DNA of 64,000 bases, taken from the NCBI RefSeq assembly GCF_021129175.1, contig NZ_JAJOHV010000017.1:1-64000 (forward strand). The letters run 5' to 3'. Under the pieces are notes generated by a model. That model had not been told where the DNA came from. It saw only the letters and a list, made by a program, of their open reading frames with translations, and did no database searches. Both the position numbers and the translations under genes were made by a program. This DNA is from Chromobacterium piscinae. GTDB taxonomy: Bacteria > Pseudomonadota > Gammaproteobacteria > Burkholderiales > Chromobacteriaceae. Within the stretch, counting starts at the first letter, position 1; every line of letters starts with the position of its first letter. This document shows positions 42,447-51,579 of this stretch, piece after piece.

Positions 42447-43521
42447 GCAGATCTGGCAGCAGATAAAAGAGCCGCTGGACGGCTGGCTGATGCTGTTCCT
42501 CGGCCTGATCTTCGCGGTCAGCATGGTGCTGCTGTATTCCGCCAACAACCAGTCCTTCGACAAGATAGACAACAAGCTGATCTACACCGCGATGGCGCTG
42601 ACCGTGATGTGGGTGATCGCGCGGATGCGACCGCAGAGCGTGATGAACTTCGCGCCGCCGATTTACGTCATCGGCGTGCTGCTGCTGATCGCGGTGCACT
42701 TCAAGGGCATCACAGTGAACGGCTCCACCCGCTGGCTGAGCCTGGGCGTCACCCGCATCCAGCCGTCGGAGATCCTGAAGATCGCGCTGCCGATGATGCT
42801 GGCTTGGTTCTTCCAGAAATACGAGCTGTCGCTGCGCTGGTGGCATTACCTGATCGCCGCCGCCATCATGCTGGTGCCGGTGGGCCTGGTGCTGAAGCAA
42901 CCCGACCTGGGCACCGCGCTGTTGATCGCCGCCGCCGGCTTCTTCGTGCTGTTCTTCGCCGGCCTGCCGTGGAAGGTGATCCTGGCCGGCGCGGTGATGG
43001 CCGCCGCCAGCCTGCCCATCGTCTGGAACCACCTGCACGACTACCAGCGCAAGCGGGTGCTGACCCTGATCGACCCCACCACTGATCCGCTGGGCACCGG
43101 CTACCACATCATCCAGTCGATGATCGCCATCGGCTCCGGCGGGCCGTGGGGCAAGGGCTGGCTCAACGGCACCCAGACCCACCTGGACTACATCCCGGAG
43201 CGCACCACCGACTTCATTTTCGCCGTCTACTCCGAGGAATTCGGCCTGGCCGGCAACGCGGTGCTGCTGACGCTCTACCTGTTGATCCTGAGCCGGGCGA
43301 TGATGATCACCGCCAGCGCGCAGACGCTGTACGGTCGGCTGATGGCGGGATCGATCACCATGTCCTTCTTCGTCTACGCCTTCGTCAACATGGGCATGGT
43401 GTCCGGCATCCTGCCGGTGGTGGGCGTGCCGCTGCCCTTCATGTCCTACGGCGGCACCGCCTCCGTCACGCTGTTCATCGGCATGGGCATGCTGATGGGC
43501 ATCAGCAATCTGCGGCGCTGA
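42427..43521 (+). CDS. rodA: Lateral-wall glycan polymerase RodA
   Basis: 364-residue SEDS-family membrane protein, shorter than FtsW as usual. FKGITVNGSTRWLSLG, RIQPSEILKIALP, QPDLGTALLIA, ERTTDFIFAVYSEEFG and LPFMSYGGTASVTL are conserved blocks. Starts at GTG inside the end of mrdA. A terminator follows. Confidence 0.96.
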   Translation: MKTPLIKQIWQQIKEPLDGWLMLFLGLIFAVSMVLLYSANNQSFDKIDNKLIYTAMALTVMWVIARMRPQSVMNFAPPIYVIGVLLLIAVHFKGITVNGSTRWLSLGVTRIQPSEILKIALPMMLAWFFQKYELSLRWWHYLIAAAIMLVPVGLVLKQPDLGTALLIAAAGFFVLFFAGLPWKVILAGAVMAAASLPIVWNHLHDYQRKRVLTLIDPTTDPLGTGYHIIQSMIAIGSGGPWGKGWLNGTQTHLDYIPERTTDFIFAVYSEEFGLAGNAVLLTLYLLILSRAMMITASAQTLYGRLMAGSITMSFFVYAFVNMGMVSGILPVVGVPLPFMSYGGTASVTLFIGMGMLMGISNLRR

Positions 43522-43548
43522 GCGCCCCGCTCCGGAACCCTTGCCGAG

Positions 43549-43575
43549 CCGGCCTGCCCAAGCAGGCCGGTTTGT
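43549..43575 (+). terminator. Terminator of the mre-mrd operon
   Basis: CCGGCCTGC (43549-43557), CCAA loop, GCAGGCCGG (43562-43570), then TTTGT. Located 28 bp after the rodA stop. Confidence 0.75.
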
Positions 43576-43668
43576 CCATCCGCCCCGCGCGGCTTGACGC
43601 CGCGAACGCCGCTGCGGCATCGTCAAGCGGACGCCCTTCCCATCCAGCAAGGAAACGCAACTTAATCC

Positions 43669-46425
43669 ATGAGACTGAAGACCCTGAGCCTGCTGCTGGC
43701 GCTGGCCTTGACGCCCGCGCTGTCCGTCCACGCCGAAACCGCCGCGCCGGCCGCCCAGCGCGCGCAGGCGGCCGCCCCCTACGCCAGCGCCGAAGGCATC
43801 AGCGAATACCGGCTGGCCAACGGCCTGCGCGTGCTGCTGGCGCCCGACGACTCCAAGCCCACCACCACCGTCAATCTGACCTATCTGGTCGGCAGCCGCC
43901 ACGAAGGCTACGGCGAAACCGGCATGGCCCACTTGCTGGAGCACATGCTGTTCAAGGGCACGCCCACCAGCGGCAACCTGATGTCCGAGCTGTCCAAGCG
44001 CGGCATGCAGTTCAACGGCTCCACCTTCTTCGACCGCACCAACTACTTCGAAACCTTCCCCGCCGACGAGGCCAGCCTGGATTGGGCGCTGGCGATGGAA
44101 GCCGACCGCATGGTCAACAGCAAGGTGGCCAGAAGCGATCTGGACACCGAGTTCTCGGTGGTGCGCAACGAGATGGAGCAGGGCGAGAACAACCCGGCCA
44201 ACGTGCTGTGGAAGCAGCTGTCGGCGATCAGCTTCGACTGGCACAACTACGGCCATAGCACGATAGGCGCGCGCTCCGACGTGGAAAAGGTGCGCATCGA
44301 AAACCTGCAGGCCTTCTACCGCAAGTATTACCAGCCCGACAACGCGGTGCTGGTGGTGGGCGGCAAGTTCGACCCTGCCCGCACGCTGGCGCGGATCGAA
44401 GCGTTGTTCGGCAAGATCCCGCGGCCGCAGCGCGAACTCGCGCCCACCTGGACCGAGGAGCCGCAACGCGACGGCGAGCGCGAAGTCACCGTGCGCCGCG
44501 TCGGCGACACCCAGTTGGCGGCGACGCTGTACCGCACTGCGGCCGGCAGCCACCCGGACAGCGCCGCGCTGCAGGCGCTGGCGGCGATTCTGGCCGACAC
44601 GCCCAACGGCCGCCTGTACAAGAACCTGGTCGCCGCCCACAAGGCCGTCGGCGTCAGCGCGATGCCGTTCGAGCTGGCCGAGCCCGGCTACATCGTGTTC
44701 CTGGCCGAGCTGTCAAAGCGCCAGAGCCTGGCCCAGGCCCGCCCCATCCTGCAGGCCACCGTCGAGGCGATCCGCGCCAAACCCATCACCGCCGCCGAAC
44801 TCAAGCGCGCCAAGGCCGCGCTCTTGAAGGACATCGACCAGACGCTGAACGATCCGCAGCGGCTGGCGGTGCAACTGTCCGAGTCCATCGCGCTGGGCGA
44901 CTGGCGGCTGTATTTCCTGCAGCGCGACCGCATCGCGGCGCTGACCGTGGCCGACGTGCAGCGGGCGGCGGAAAACTACTTCAAGCCCAGCAACCGCAGC
45001 TACGGCCAGTTCATCCCCACCGCCAAGCCGGACCGCGCCGCGATCCCGCCGGTGCCGGACGTGGCCGCGATGGTCAAGGATTACAAGGGCAAGGCCGCCG
45101 TCGCCGCCGGCGAGGCCTTCGATGCCAGCCCGGCCAATATCGAGGCCCGCACCCAGCGCGGCCGGCTCGCCAACGGCGCGGCGATCGCGCTGCTGCCCAA
45201 GCAGACCCGCGGCAACGTCGTCCACGGCGCGTTCAGCTTCTCTTTCGGCGACGCCGGCAGTCTGCGCGGCCAGGCCGCGGCGGCCGAGCTGGCCGCCAAC
45301 ATGCTGGACCGAGGCAGCCGCAAGCTGAGCCGCGCCGCCATCGCCGACAAGCTGGACGCGCTGCAGGCCAGCCTGGACATCGGCCAGGACGGCCAGGACT
45401 TGCAAGTGCGCTTCAAGACCACCCGCCAGAACCTGCCCGCGCTGCTGGATTTGATCGCCGAGCTGCTGCAGCAGCCGGCCTTCCCCGCCGACGAGTTCGA
45501 GCAGCTGAAGCGCCAGGCGCTGGCCGGCATCGATTCCTCGCGCGGCGAGCCGCAGGCGCTGGCCGGCCAGGCGGTCAATCAGCAGCTGAACGCCTACGCC
45601 AAGGACGACATCCGCTACAGCCCGACGCTGGACGAATCCTACCGCGACATCGCCGGAGTGAAGCTGGACGCGCTCAAGCGCTTCCACCAACAGTTCTACG
45701 GCGCCGACCACGCGCAGCTGGCCCTGGTCGGCGACTTCGACGCCGCCGCCATCCGCGGCCAGCTGGACCAGCTGTTCGGCCGCTGGAACAGCAAGGCCGC
45801 CTACCAGCGCGTGGACGGCCTGCTGCCGCAACCCAAGCCGACCAGCCTGTCCGTCGCCACGCCGGACAAGGCCAACGCCGTCTACAGCGCCTCGTTGCCG
45901 CTGGCCATCGGCGACGATTCGCCCGACTACCCGGCGCTGCTGCTGGCCAACGAAATACTGGGCGGCGGCGCGCAATCGCGGCTGCTGACGCGGCTGCGCC
46001 AGCAGGACGGCATCAGCTACGGCGCCGGCAGCGGCGTCGACGCCGCCAGCTTCGGCAAGGTGGGCGCGTGGCGGATGGGCGCGATCTTCGCGCCGCAGAA
46101 TCTGGACAAGCTGAAACAGGGCGTGGCCGAGGAGCTGGCGCGGCTACGGCGAGACGGCGTCACCGCCGAGGAGCTGGCCGAAGCCAAGCAGGGCCTGCGG
46201 CGGACCTACCAGGTGGCGCTGGCCCAGGACGGCCCGCTCAGCGACCTGCTGCAGCGCCAGCTGTGGCAGGGCCGCACCATGGCCTTCACCCGCGAGCGGC
46301 TGGCGATGCTGGACGCGCAGACGGTGGACGAGGTCAACGCCGCGCTGCGCAAGTATCTGCAGCCGGAACTGTTGACCCAGGCCTACGCCGGCGACTTCAC
46401 CGCCAAGCCGGCCGCGGCCAAGTAA
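43669..46425 (+). CDS. Two-domain M16 family zinc metallopeptidase, exported
   Basis: 918 residues with a signal peptide (residues 1-22). The first M16 unit has the inverted zinc motif HLLEH (residues 88-92), with the third ligand expected in the following ~75-residue helix (NEMEQGENNPANV). The second unit (from about residue 500) lacks HxxEH and has a degraded start, as in pitrilysin-type enzymes where it only completes the chamber. It should degrade peptides in the periplasm. Substrate unknown. It is separated from rodA by a terminator and is convergent with dinB, 6 bp apart. Confidence 0.88.
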   Translation: MRLKTLSLLLALALTPALSVHAETAAPAAQRAQAAAPYASAEGISEYRLANGLRVLLAPDDSKPTTTVNLTYLVGSRHEGYGETGMAHLLEHMLFKGTPTSGNLMSELSKRGMQFNGSTFFDRTNYFETFPADEASLDWALAMEADRMVNSKVARSDLDTEFSVVRNEMEQGENNPANVLWKQLSAISFDWHNYGHSTIGARSDVEKVRIENLQAFYRKYYQPDNAVLVVGGKFDPARTLARIEALFGKIPRPQRELAPTWTEEPQRDGEREVTVRRVGDTQLAATLYRTAAGSHPDSAALQALAAILADTPNGRLYKNLVAAHKAVGVSAMPFELAEPGYIVFLAELSKRQSLAQARPILQATVEAIRAKPITAAELKRAKAALLKDIDQTLNDPQRLAVQLSESIALGDWRLYFLQRDRIAALTVADVQRAAENYFKPSNRSYGQFIPTAKPDRAAIPPVPDVAAMVKDYKGKAAVAAGEAFDASPANIEARTQRGRLANGAAIALLPKQTRGNVVHGAFSFSFGDAGSLRGQAAAAELAANMLDRGSRKLSRAAIADKLDALQASLDIGQDGQDLQVRFKTTRQNLPALLDLIAELLQQPAFPADEFEQLKRQALAGIDSSRGEPQALAGQAVNQQLNAYAKDDIRYSPTLDESYRDIAGVKLDALKRFHQQFYGADHAQLALVGDFDAAAIRGQLDQLFGRWNSKAAYQRVDGLLPQPKPTSLSVATPDKANAVYSASLPLAIGDDSPDYPALLLANEILGGGAQSRLLTRLRQQDGISYGAGSGVDAASFGKVGAWRMGAIFAPQNLDKLKQGVAEELARLRRDGVTAEELAEAKQGLRRTYQVALAQDGPLSDLLQRQLWQGRTMAFTRERLAMLDAQTVDEVNAALRKYLQPELLTQAYAGDFTAKPAAAK

Positions 46426-46431
46426 GGCGCG

Positions 46432-47577
46432 TCAAGCGCCCGCATCCGCCGCCGGCTCCTCCGGCGGCGGCGTCTTTTCGCCGGCCGGCGCGCTGTCCGG
46501 CAACGGCCGGCCGTCGCGGCCGAACAGCCTGAGCTGGCGCGGCAGGTCGAAATCGTCGGCCAGCTTCACCCCCACGCCCAGCAAGCGCACCGGGCGGGCG
46601 CCGCGGGCGTAGCCAGTGCGCAGCAGCTGGCCGAACGCCGCCATCGACAGCGCGTAGCCCGGCTGCTCCACCGTGGTCTGGCTGAAATCGTCGAACTTGA
46701 GCTTCACCGACAAGCCCTTGAACTCGGGGCTGCCGCTGCGCGCCAGCCGCGCCTGCAGCCGGTCCGCCAGTTCCGGCAGCTTGGACAGGCAGTTGGCGAG
46801 GTCGGGCAGGTCCTGGGCGTAGGTCTCCTCGACGCTGATCGTCTTGCGGCTGCGGTCGGTGGACACCGGCCGCTCGTCACGGCCCTGCGACAGCGCCAGC
46901 AACCGCTCGCCGAAGCTGCCGAAATGACGGAACAGGTCGGCCGGCGACCAGCGCCTGAGATCGCCGCAGCTGTGTATGCCCAGCCGATGCAGCCGCTCGG
47001 CGGTGACGCGGCCGACGCCGTGTATCTTCTCCACCGGCAAGGTGACGACGAAGGCGTCGACGTCGCGCGGGCGGATCAGGAACTGGCCGTCCGGCTTGTT
47101 CCAGTCGCTGGCCACCTTGGCCAGGAATTTATTGGGCGCGATGCCGGCCGACGCGGTGATGCCCACCTCGTCGCGGATCTGGCGGCGTATCGCCTCGGCC
47201 ATCAGCGTGGCGCTGCCCTGCTCATGCGGCTGGCCGGTGACGTCTAGATAGGCCTCGTCCAGCGACAGCGGCTCGATCACATCGGTATAGCGCTGGTAGA
47301 TGGCCATGATCTGCTGGCTGGCCAGCCGGTAGCGCGCCATGTCCGGCGGCAGGATCACCAGCTCCGGGCACAGCCTGAGCGCCCGCGCCGACGACATCGC
47401 CGAGTGCACGCCGTAGCGGCGCGCGATGTAGTTGCAGGTGGCCACCACGCCGCGTGTTTCCGGACGTCCGCCCACCGCCAGCGGCACATCGCGCAGGCTG
47501 GGGTCGTCGCGCATCTCGATCGCGGCGTAGAAGCAGTCGCAGTCGACGTGGATGATCTTGCGTTGCGGGGCGTTCAT
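46432..47577 (-). CDS. dinB: DNA polymerase IV (Y-family)
   Basis: 381-residue translesion polymerase. IIHVDCDCFYAAIEM holds the first catalytic aspartate; SLDEAYLDVTG holds the second acidic pair; GVGRVTAERLHRLGI is the thumb helix-hairpin-helix. After the little-finger domain, QLRLFGRDGRPLP resembles the clamp-binding tail region. A proline/alanine-rich tail ends the protein. No LexA box was seen upstream; the Rdx gene precedes it by 6 bp. Confidence 0.95.
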   Translation of the reverse strand: MNAPQRKIIHVDCDCFYAAIEMRDDPSLRDVPLAVGGRPETRGVVATCNYIARRYGVHSAMSSARALRLCPELVILPPDMARYRLASQQIMAIYQRYTDVIEPLSLDEAYLDVTGQPHEQGSATLMAEAIRRQIRDEVGITASAGIAPNKFLAKVASDWNKPDGQFLIRPRDVDAFVVTLPVEKIHGVGRVTAERLHRLGIHSCGDLRRWSPADLFRHFGSFGERLLALSQGRDERPVSTDRSRKTISVEETYAQDLPDLANCLSKLPELADRLQARLARSGSPEFKGLSVKLKFDDFSQTTVEQPGYALSMAAFGQLLRTGYARGARPVRLLGVGVKLADDFDLPRQLRLFGRDGRPLPDSAPAGEKTPPPEEPAADAGA

Positions 47578-47583
47578 CGGGAA

Positions 47584-47883
47584 TCAGGGACGGTCGCTGT
47601 GTCCCAGCGCCTTGTCCGGCGCGATGCGGTCGCGCAGCCGCTGCTTGAGGATTTTCAGCTCGGGAAAACCGTCCTCCGCCTTGCGGTCCCACAGCAATTC
47701 GCCGTCGACCTCGACGCGGAACACGCCGCCGCTGCCGGGGCGCAGCGCCACCTCGGCCAGTTCTTTTTCAAAGGTGGTCAGCAGTTCCTGGGCCAGCCAG
47801 CCGGCGCGCAGCAGCCAACGGCAGCCGGTGCAGTAGTGGATGACGACGCGGGGAAGGGAAGCGGGGGAGGCGGACGGATTCAT
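47584..47883 (-). CDS. Rdx/SelW-family CxxC protein
   Basis: 99 residues of the SelT/SelW/SelH (Rdx) family: the redox motif YCTGCRW near the N-terminus, GVFRVEVDGELLWDRKAEDG and LKQRLRDRIAP with the terminal LGHSD. The position of selenocysteine in relatives is the first Cys of CxxC here. Thioredoxin-like fold, partner unknown. ATG at 47883 chosen over an earlier codon. The 6-bp gap to dinB implies one transcript. Confidence 0.88.
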   Translation of the reverse strand: MNPSASPASLPRVVIHYCTGCRWLLRAGWLAQELLTTFEKELAEVALRPGSGGVFRVEVDGELLWDRKAEDGFPELKILKQRLRDRIAPDKALGHSDRP

Positions 47884-47907
47884 GATGGAAAGGCTAGGCG
47901 GGAACAA

Positions 47908-48183
47908 AACGACAGCATAACGTAAAAAACGGCGCCGACCCCCTGTTTGCAGCGTGTTGTGCGGGTGCGAAGCACCCTCTCCTCCATCATTTCTCTTTTA
48001 TTTGGCAGACTTGGCGCAGTGCCGAGTCGGGGGCCGGCGTCGCGGATATCGTCTTGTTCAACTTTGTTGCTCGGGCCAGTGTGCCCAGCCGGGCCTGGAC
48101 TGTAAAGTCCGGAATGGTCACGGCTCGCATTGCTGCGAAGCAGCATGTAACTTCGGCGCAACGCCGGCAAACAAACAAAAAAA
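47908..48183. other. Gene-free region rich in short hairpins
   Basis: No plausible gene in either strand. It contains several perfect inverted repeats: GGGTGC-GAA-GCACCC (47963-47977), a TGCTGC-GAA-GCAGCA hairpin near 48130-48146 with the same GAA loop, and a GGACT/AGTCC pair near 48098-48112. The minus-strand part next to the Rdx gene should hold its promoter (TATGCT box at 47917-47912). The rest could be a structured RNA or remnants of an element; neither is proven. Confidence 0.4.
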
Positions 48184-48218
48184 CAGCAGCTTGCGCCGAA
48201 AATGGCGGCAAGCTGCTG
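48172..48218 (-). terminator. Terminator of the PCuAC gene
   Basis: On the minus strand CAGCAGCTTGCCG (48206-48218) pairs with GCAAGCTGCTG-type sequence at 48184-48194 and is followed by TTTTTTTGTTTGTTTG. About 22 bp after the stop. Confidence 0.85.
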
Positions 48219-48240
48219 CGGGCATCGCTTGGTAGCGCTA

Positions 48241-48696
48241 TTAGTGCGCGTGGTCGTCAGCGCCGTCCTGCACCACCACTTGCACTTCCACCTGGCCGGC
48301 CTTCTCGAAGCCCAGCGTCAGCGGGAAGCGATCGCCGGCCTTCAGCGGCTGCTTCAGGCCCATCAGCATGATGTGGTAGCTGCCCGGCGCGAACTTGACG
48401 GTCTGGCCCGGCGCGACCGCCACGCCGCCTTCCACCTTGCGCATCCGCATCACGCCGTTGTCGTTGACGTGGGTGTGCAGTTCGGCGCGCTCGGCGCGCG
48501 GCGTGCTGGCCGACACCAGCTTGTCCTCGGCCTTGCCCTGGTTTTCCAGCGATAGGTAGACGCCGCCGGTCTGGCTGGCGGCCGGCATCGCGCGGCTCCA
48601 CGGATGGCCGATGTGGATGGCGCCCAGTTGGAAGGAGTGGGCGGCTGCCAGGCCGGACAGGCACAGGCCCAACAGGGCGGCGGCGAAACGTTTCAT
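48241..48696 (-). CDS. Periplasmic copper chaperone PCu(A)C family
   Basis: 151 residues with a signal peptide (residues 1-19, ...LSGLAAAHS). The copper-binding pattern of PCuAC is present: histidines in ELHTHVNDNGVMRMRKVEGG and the HIML-M segment YHIMLMGLK. The C-terminus ends in a His/Asp tail (GADDHAH) that can add copper ligands. Such proteins deliver Cu(I) to cytochrome oxidase. No oxidase or Sco gene is adjacent. An extended -10 (TGCTAGAGT, 48734-48726) lies ~30 bp upstream. Confidence 0.88.
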   Translation of the reverse strand: MKRFAAALLGLCLSGLAAAHSFQLGAIHIGHPWSRAMPAASQTGGVYLSLENQGKAEDKLVSASTPRAERAELHTHVNDNGVMRMRKVEGGVAVAPGQTVKFAPGSYHIMLMGLKQPLKAGDRFPLTLGFEKAGQVEVQVVVQDGADDHAH

Positions 48697-48885
48697 CGCG
48701 GGGTCTCCAATTGAAAATGGCTCTCACTCTAGCACGCCGCGCGGGCCGATGAACGCGACAAATTGCCGCATCCGTCGGCCTTGCGCCACAGCTTGCCATG
48801 CCGTCGGTCTAAAGCGCAGCCCCCGGCTACCCCAGGGCAACGTAAGCCTCTACAATCGGCGGGCTAGATACCCGGCCTCAACACC

Positions 48886-49533
48886 ATGTTCAAAACCTTG
48901 TCGCTGCAATTCCTGTTCGGCGGTCTGCTCAGCCTGATCACCATCACCAATCCGCTGTCCAAGATTCCGCTGTTCATCACGCTGACCCGCGAAATGAGCG
49001 AACCGCACCGCGACTCGCAAGCCCGCCGCGCCTGCGTGTTCGCCGCCGCCATCATGGCGGTGAGCCTGCTGGCCGGCAATCTGATCATGGCCGCTTTCGG
49101 CATTTCCTACGGCGCGCTGCGCATCGCCGGCGGCTTCGTGGTGGCGGTGCTGGGCTACCGCATGCTGTTCCTGTCGCAGGACCCCGGCCAGGCGCCCAAA
49201 CAGTCCGGCGAGCGCGAAGACTACGCCTTCTTCCCGCTGGCGATGCCCGGCATCAGCGGCCCCGGCACCATCGCGGTGGTGATCGGCATTTCCACCGAGA
49301 TCGCCGAACTCTCCACGCTGCCGGCCAAGGCGCTGGCCTTCGCGATGACTTTCGCCGCCATCGGCCTGACCTGCGCCGGCATGTGGCTGACGCTGAAGTC
49401 GTCGCTGCTGATCTCAGAGCGGCTGGGCCGCGGCGGCCGCGAGGTGATGACCCGGCTGATGGGCTTCCTGCTGATCTGCATCGGCGTGCAGTTCGTCGGC
49501 TCAGGCATCCGCACCTTCATGGCCGGCTCCTGA
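48886..49533 (+). CDS. MarC family integral membrane protein
   Basis: 215 residues, six predicted membrane helices. LITITNPLSKIPLFITLT near the N-terminus and PLAMPGISGPGTIAVVIG are the two hallmark NP/GP-containing repeats of the MarC/YchE/YhgN family. Transport function is inferred for the family but not proven; its link to multiple antibiotic resistance was withdrawn. ATG follows a TACAAT box (48851-48856) with no clear -35. Confidence 0.88.
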   Translation: MFKTLSLQFLFGGLLSLITITNPLSKIPLFITLTREMSEPHRDSQARRACVFAAAIMAVSLLAGNLIMAAFGISYGALRIAGGFVVAVLGYRMLFLSQDPGQAPKQSGEREDYAFFPLAMPGISGPGTIAVVIGISTEIAELSTLPAKALAFAMTFAAIGLTCAGMWLTLKSSLLISERLGRGGREVMTRLMGFLLICIGVQFVGSGIRTFMAGS

Positions 49534-49618
49534 GCCGCTGCCCAAGTCAAGCAAGCCGGCGCGCACAAGCCGCGCCGCCTCTGCCACAATGGATGGACCA
49601 TCACCGCAGGTCCGCGCC

Positions 49619-50452
49619 ATGCCCGCCCTTTCCGCCGAACGCTCAGAATTGTTCCGCGCCGACGACCTCGGCGCGCTGGAATGCCTGGACGCGCAATACG
49701 CCGAGCGGACCTTCCCGCCCCATTTCCACGAACAGTTCGTCGTCAACACGCTGACCCTGGGCGCGCAGTCCTACCGCCACCGCGGCGGCCTGCACCGCGC
49801 CGGCGTCGGCGCGCTGGTGCTGATCAACCCCGGCGAGGTGCATACCGGCGAAACCGCCCACGAAAACGGCTGGGCCTATCGCGGCTTCTATCCCGGCGTC
49901 GACATGCTAGGCGGCCTGGCCGCCGACCTGAACGGCAAGGCGGGCCTACCCTATTTCCGCGACACCGTGGTGGTCGACCCCGGCCTGGCGCGCCGGCTGG
50001 ACGGCCTGCACCTGCTGCTGCGCGACAGCCGCGACGCGCTGCGGCGCGAATCGGCGCTGGCCGCGGTGTTCAGCGAGGTGTTGGTCAAATACATGCGGCT
50101 GCGCCCGGACGAGCAGCCGTCCGCCCCCGGCGCCGTGGAAACCGTCAGGCAGATGCTGGCCGACGACCCCGCCGCCAACCACTCGCTGCAGCAACTGGCG
50201 ACGGCGGTCGGCCTGTCGCCCTGGCAGCTGTGCCGCCAGTTCAAGCGCGAGACCGGTCTGCCACCGATGGCCTGGCGCAACCAGCTGCGGGTGGCCCGCG
50301 CCCGCAAGCTGCTGGCGGCCGGCATGCGGCCCGGCGCGGCGGCGCTGGAGCTGGGCTTCGCCGACCAGCCGCACCTGACCCGCGCGTTTCAGCAGGCGCT
50401 GGGCGTCACGCCGGCCGCCTATCAGAAGGCCGTGGGCGCGCGCGCCCGCTAA
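49619..50452 (+). CDS. AraC-family transcriptional regulator
   Basis: 277 residues: N-terminal cupin-like AraC ligand domain (TFPPHFHEQFVVNTL with the metal-type histidines, GALVLINPGEVHTGE) and a C-terminal pair of helix-turn-helices (LQQLATAVGLSPWQLCRQFKR, then GFADQPHLTRAFQQALGVTP). ATG at 49619 chosen; one at 49589 is possible. Directly upstream of azlCD in the same direction, so it is the likely regulator of that exporter, the usual arrangement in this family. Confidence 0.9.
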   Translation: MPALSAERSELFRADDLGALECLDAQYAERTFPPHFHEQFVVNTLTLGAQSYRHRGGLHRAGVGALVLINPGEVHTGETAHENGWAYRGFYPGVDMLGGLAADLNGKAGLPYFRDTVVVDPGLARRLDGLHLLLRDSRDALRRESALAAVFSEVLVKYMRLRPDEQPSAPGAVETVRQMLADDPAANHSLQQLATAVGLSPWQLCRQFKRETGLPPMAWRNQLRVARARKLLAAGMRPGAAALELGFADQPHLTRAFQQALGVTPAAYQKAVGARAR

Positions 50453-50548
50453 GCCGGCCGCAAAATCGTTCAAGACAGGCCGGACGGCCTGCTCCATCAT
50501 CAGCAACAGAGGGCCGATCTCCGGCCCCGCCGCACGCAGGATTCATCC

Positions 50549-51259
50549 ATGCCTTCCTTATCCGACCGCCGCCGCTGGCTGCTGGACGGCGCGCGCGACA
50601 CCATTCCGATGATGGTGGGCGCGGCGCCGTTCGGCGTGATCTTCGGCACCCTGGCCATCGCCGCCGGACTGTCGCCCGCCGCCACGGCGGCGATGTCGCT
50701 GCTGGTCTTCGCCGGCTCCTCGCAGTTCATCGCCGTCAGCCTGGTTTCCGCCGGCGCCGCCCTGCCGGTGATCTGGCTGACCACCTTGGTCGTCAACCTG
50801 CGCCACGCGCTGTACAGCGCCACGCTGCTGCCCTACGCGCGGCCGTGGCCGCTGGCCTGGCGCTGGCCGCTGGCGTTCTGGCTCACCGACGAGACCTTCG
50901 CCGTGGTCGAGCACCGCTTCCGCAGCCTAGGCGCGGACGGCGGCCAGTGGTACTGGCTGGGATCGTCGCTGGCGATGTACTTGAACTGGCAGCTGTGGAC
51001 GCTGGCCGGGGTGGCGCTGGGCCGCTCGGTACCCGGGCTGGACAGATTGGGGCTGGATTTCGCGATGGTGGCCACCTTCGCCGCCATCGTCGCGCCGCAG
51101 TTGAAAAAGCGGCCGACGCTGGCCGCGGCGCTGGCCGCCGGCGCGGTCGCGCTGTTGGCCCGCGGCCTGCCCTACAAGCTGGACCTGATGCTGGCGGCGC
51201 TGGCCGGCGTCGCCGCCGGCATGCTGCTTGAACGCGGACAGAAACGGGAGGCGGCATGA
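50549..51259 (+). CDS. azlC: AzlC-family amino-acid exporter large subunit
   Basis: 236 residues, multiple membrane helices. ARDTIPMMVGAAPFGVIFGTLA and MSLLVFAGSSQFIAVSLVSAGA are the AzlC signature. With AzlD it forms an exporter for branched-chain or similar amino acids. Lies 96 bp after the AraC gene and overlaps azlD by 4 bp (ATGA). Confidence 0.9.
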   Translation: MPSLSDRRRWLLDGARDTIPMMVGAAPFGVIFGTLAIAAGLSPAATAAMSLLVFAGSSQFIAVSLVSAGAALPVIWLTTLVVNLRHALYSATLLPYARPWPLAWRWPLAFWLTDETFAVVEHRFRSLGADGGQWYWLGSSLAMYLNWQLWTLAGVALGRSVPGLDRLGLDFAMVATFAAIVAPQLKKRPTLAAALAAGAVALLARGLPYKLDLMLAALAGVAAGMLLERGQKREAA

Positions 51260-51579
51260 ACGGATGGCAACACTGGGCGGCCATCGCCGGCATGCTGACC
51301 GCCACGCTGGCGGTGCGCGCCAGCTTCCTGGTCTTCGGCCAGCGGCTGGCCTTTCCCGGCTGGCTGAACCGCGCGCTGCACTATGTGCCGGCGGCGGTGC
51401 TTTCGGCGCTGGTGGCGCCGATGGCGCTGGCGCCGGCCGGCAGCATCGATCTGTCCTGGCATAACGCCTACCTGATCGGCACCGTCGTCGCCATCGCCGT
51501 CGCCTGGAAAAACGGCAAGACGCTACTGGCCATCGTGGTCAGTTTCGCCGTCTACGGCGCGCTGCGCTGGCTGCTATAG
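51256..51579 (+). CDS. azlD: AzlD-family amino-acid exporter small subunit
   Basis: 107 residues with four hydrophobic segments; AFPGWLNRALHYVPAAVLSA and AIAVAWKNGKTLLAIVVS are typical for AzlD. The start overlaps azlC. The last 6 bp overlap the convergent symporter gene. Confidence 0.88.
   Translation: MNGWQHWAAIAGMLTATLAVRASFLVFGQRLAFPGWLNRALHYVPAAVLSALVAPMALAPAGSIDLSWHNAYLIGTVVAIAVAWKNGKTLLAIVVSFAVYGALRWLL

Noticed and set aside
42286-44640. 784-residue minus-strand frame
   Set aside because: Antisense to mrdA, rodA and the M16 peptidase; His/Gln/Arg-rich translation without domains.
47908-48235. Small open frames in the intergenic region
   Set aside because: They lack ribosome sites, read through a clear terminator and give Cys/Arg-rich translations with no family resemblance.
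50477-50492. Small inverted repeat AGGCCG/CGGCCT between AraC gene and azlC
   Set aside because: Only 6-7 bp with a 2-base spacer in GC-rich sequence and no T-run; likely chance.
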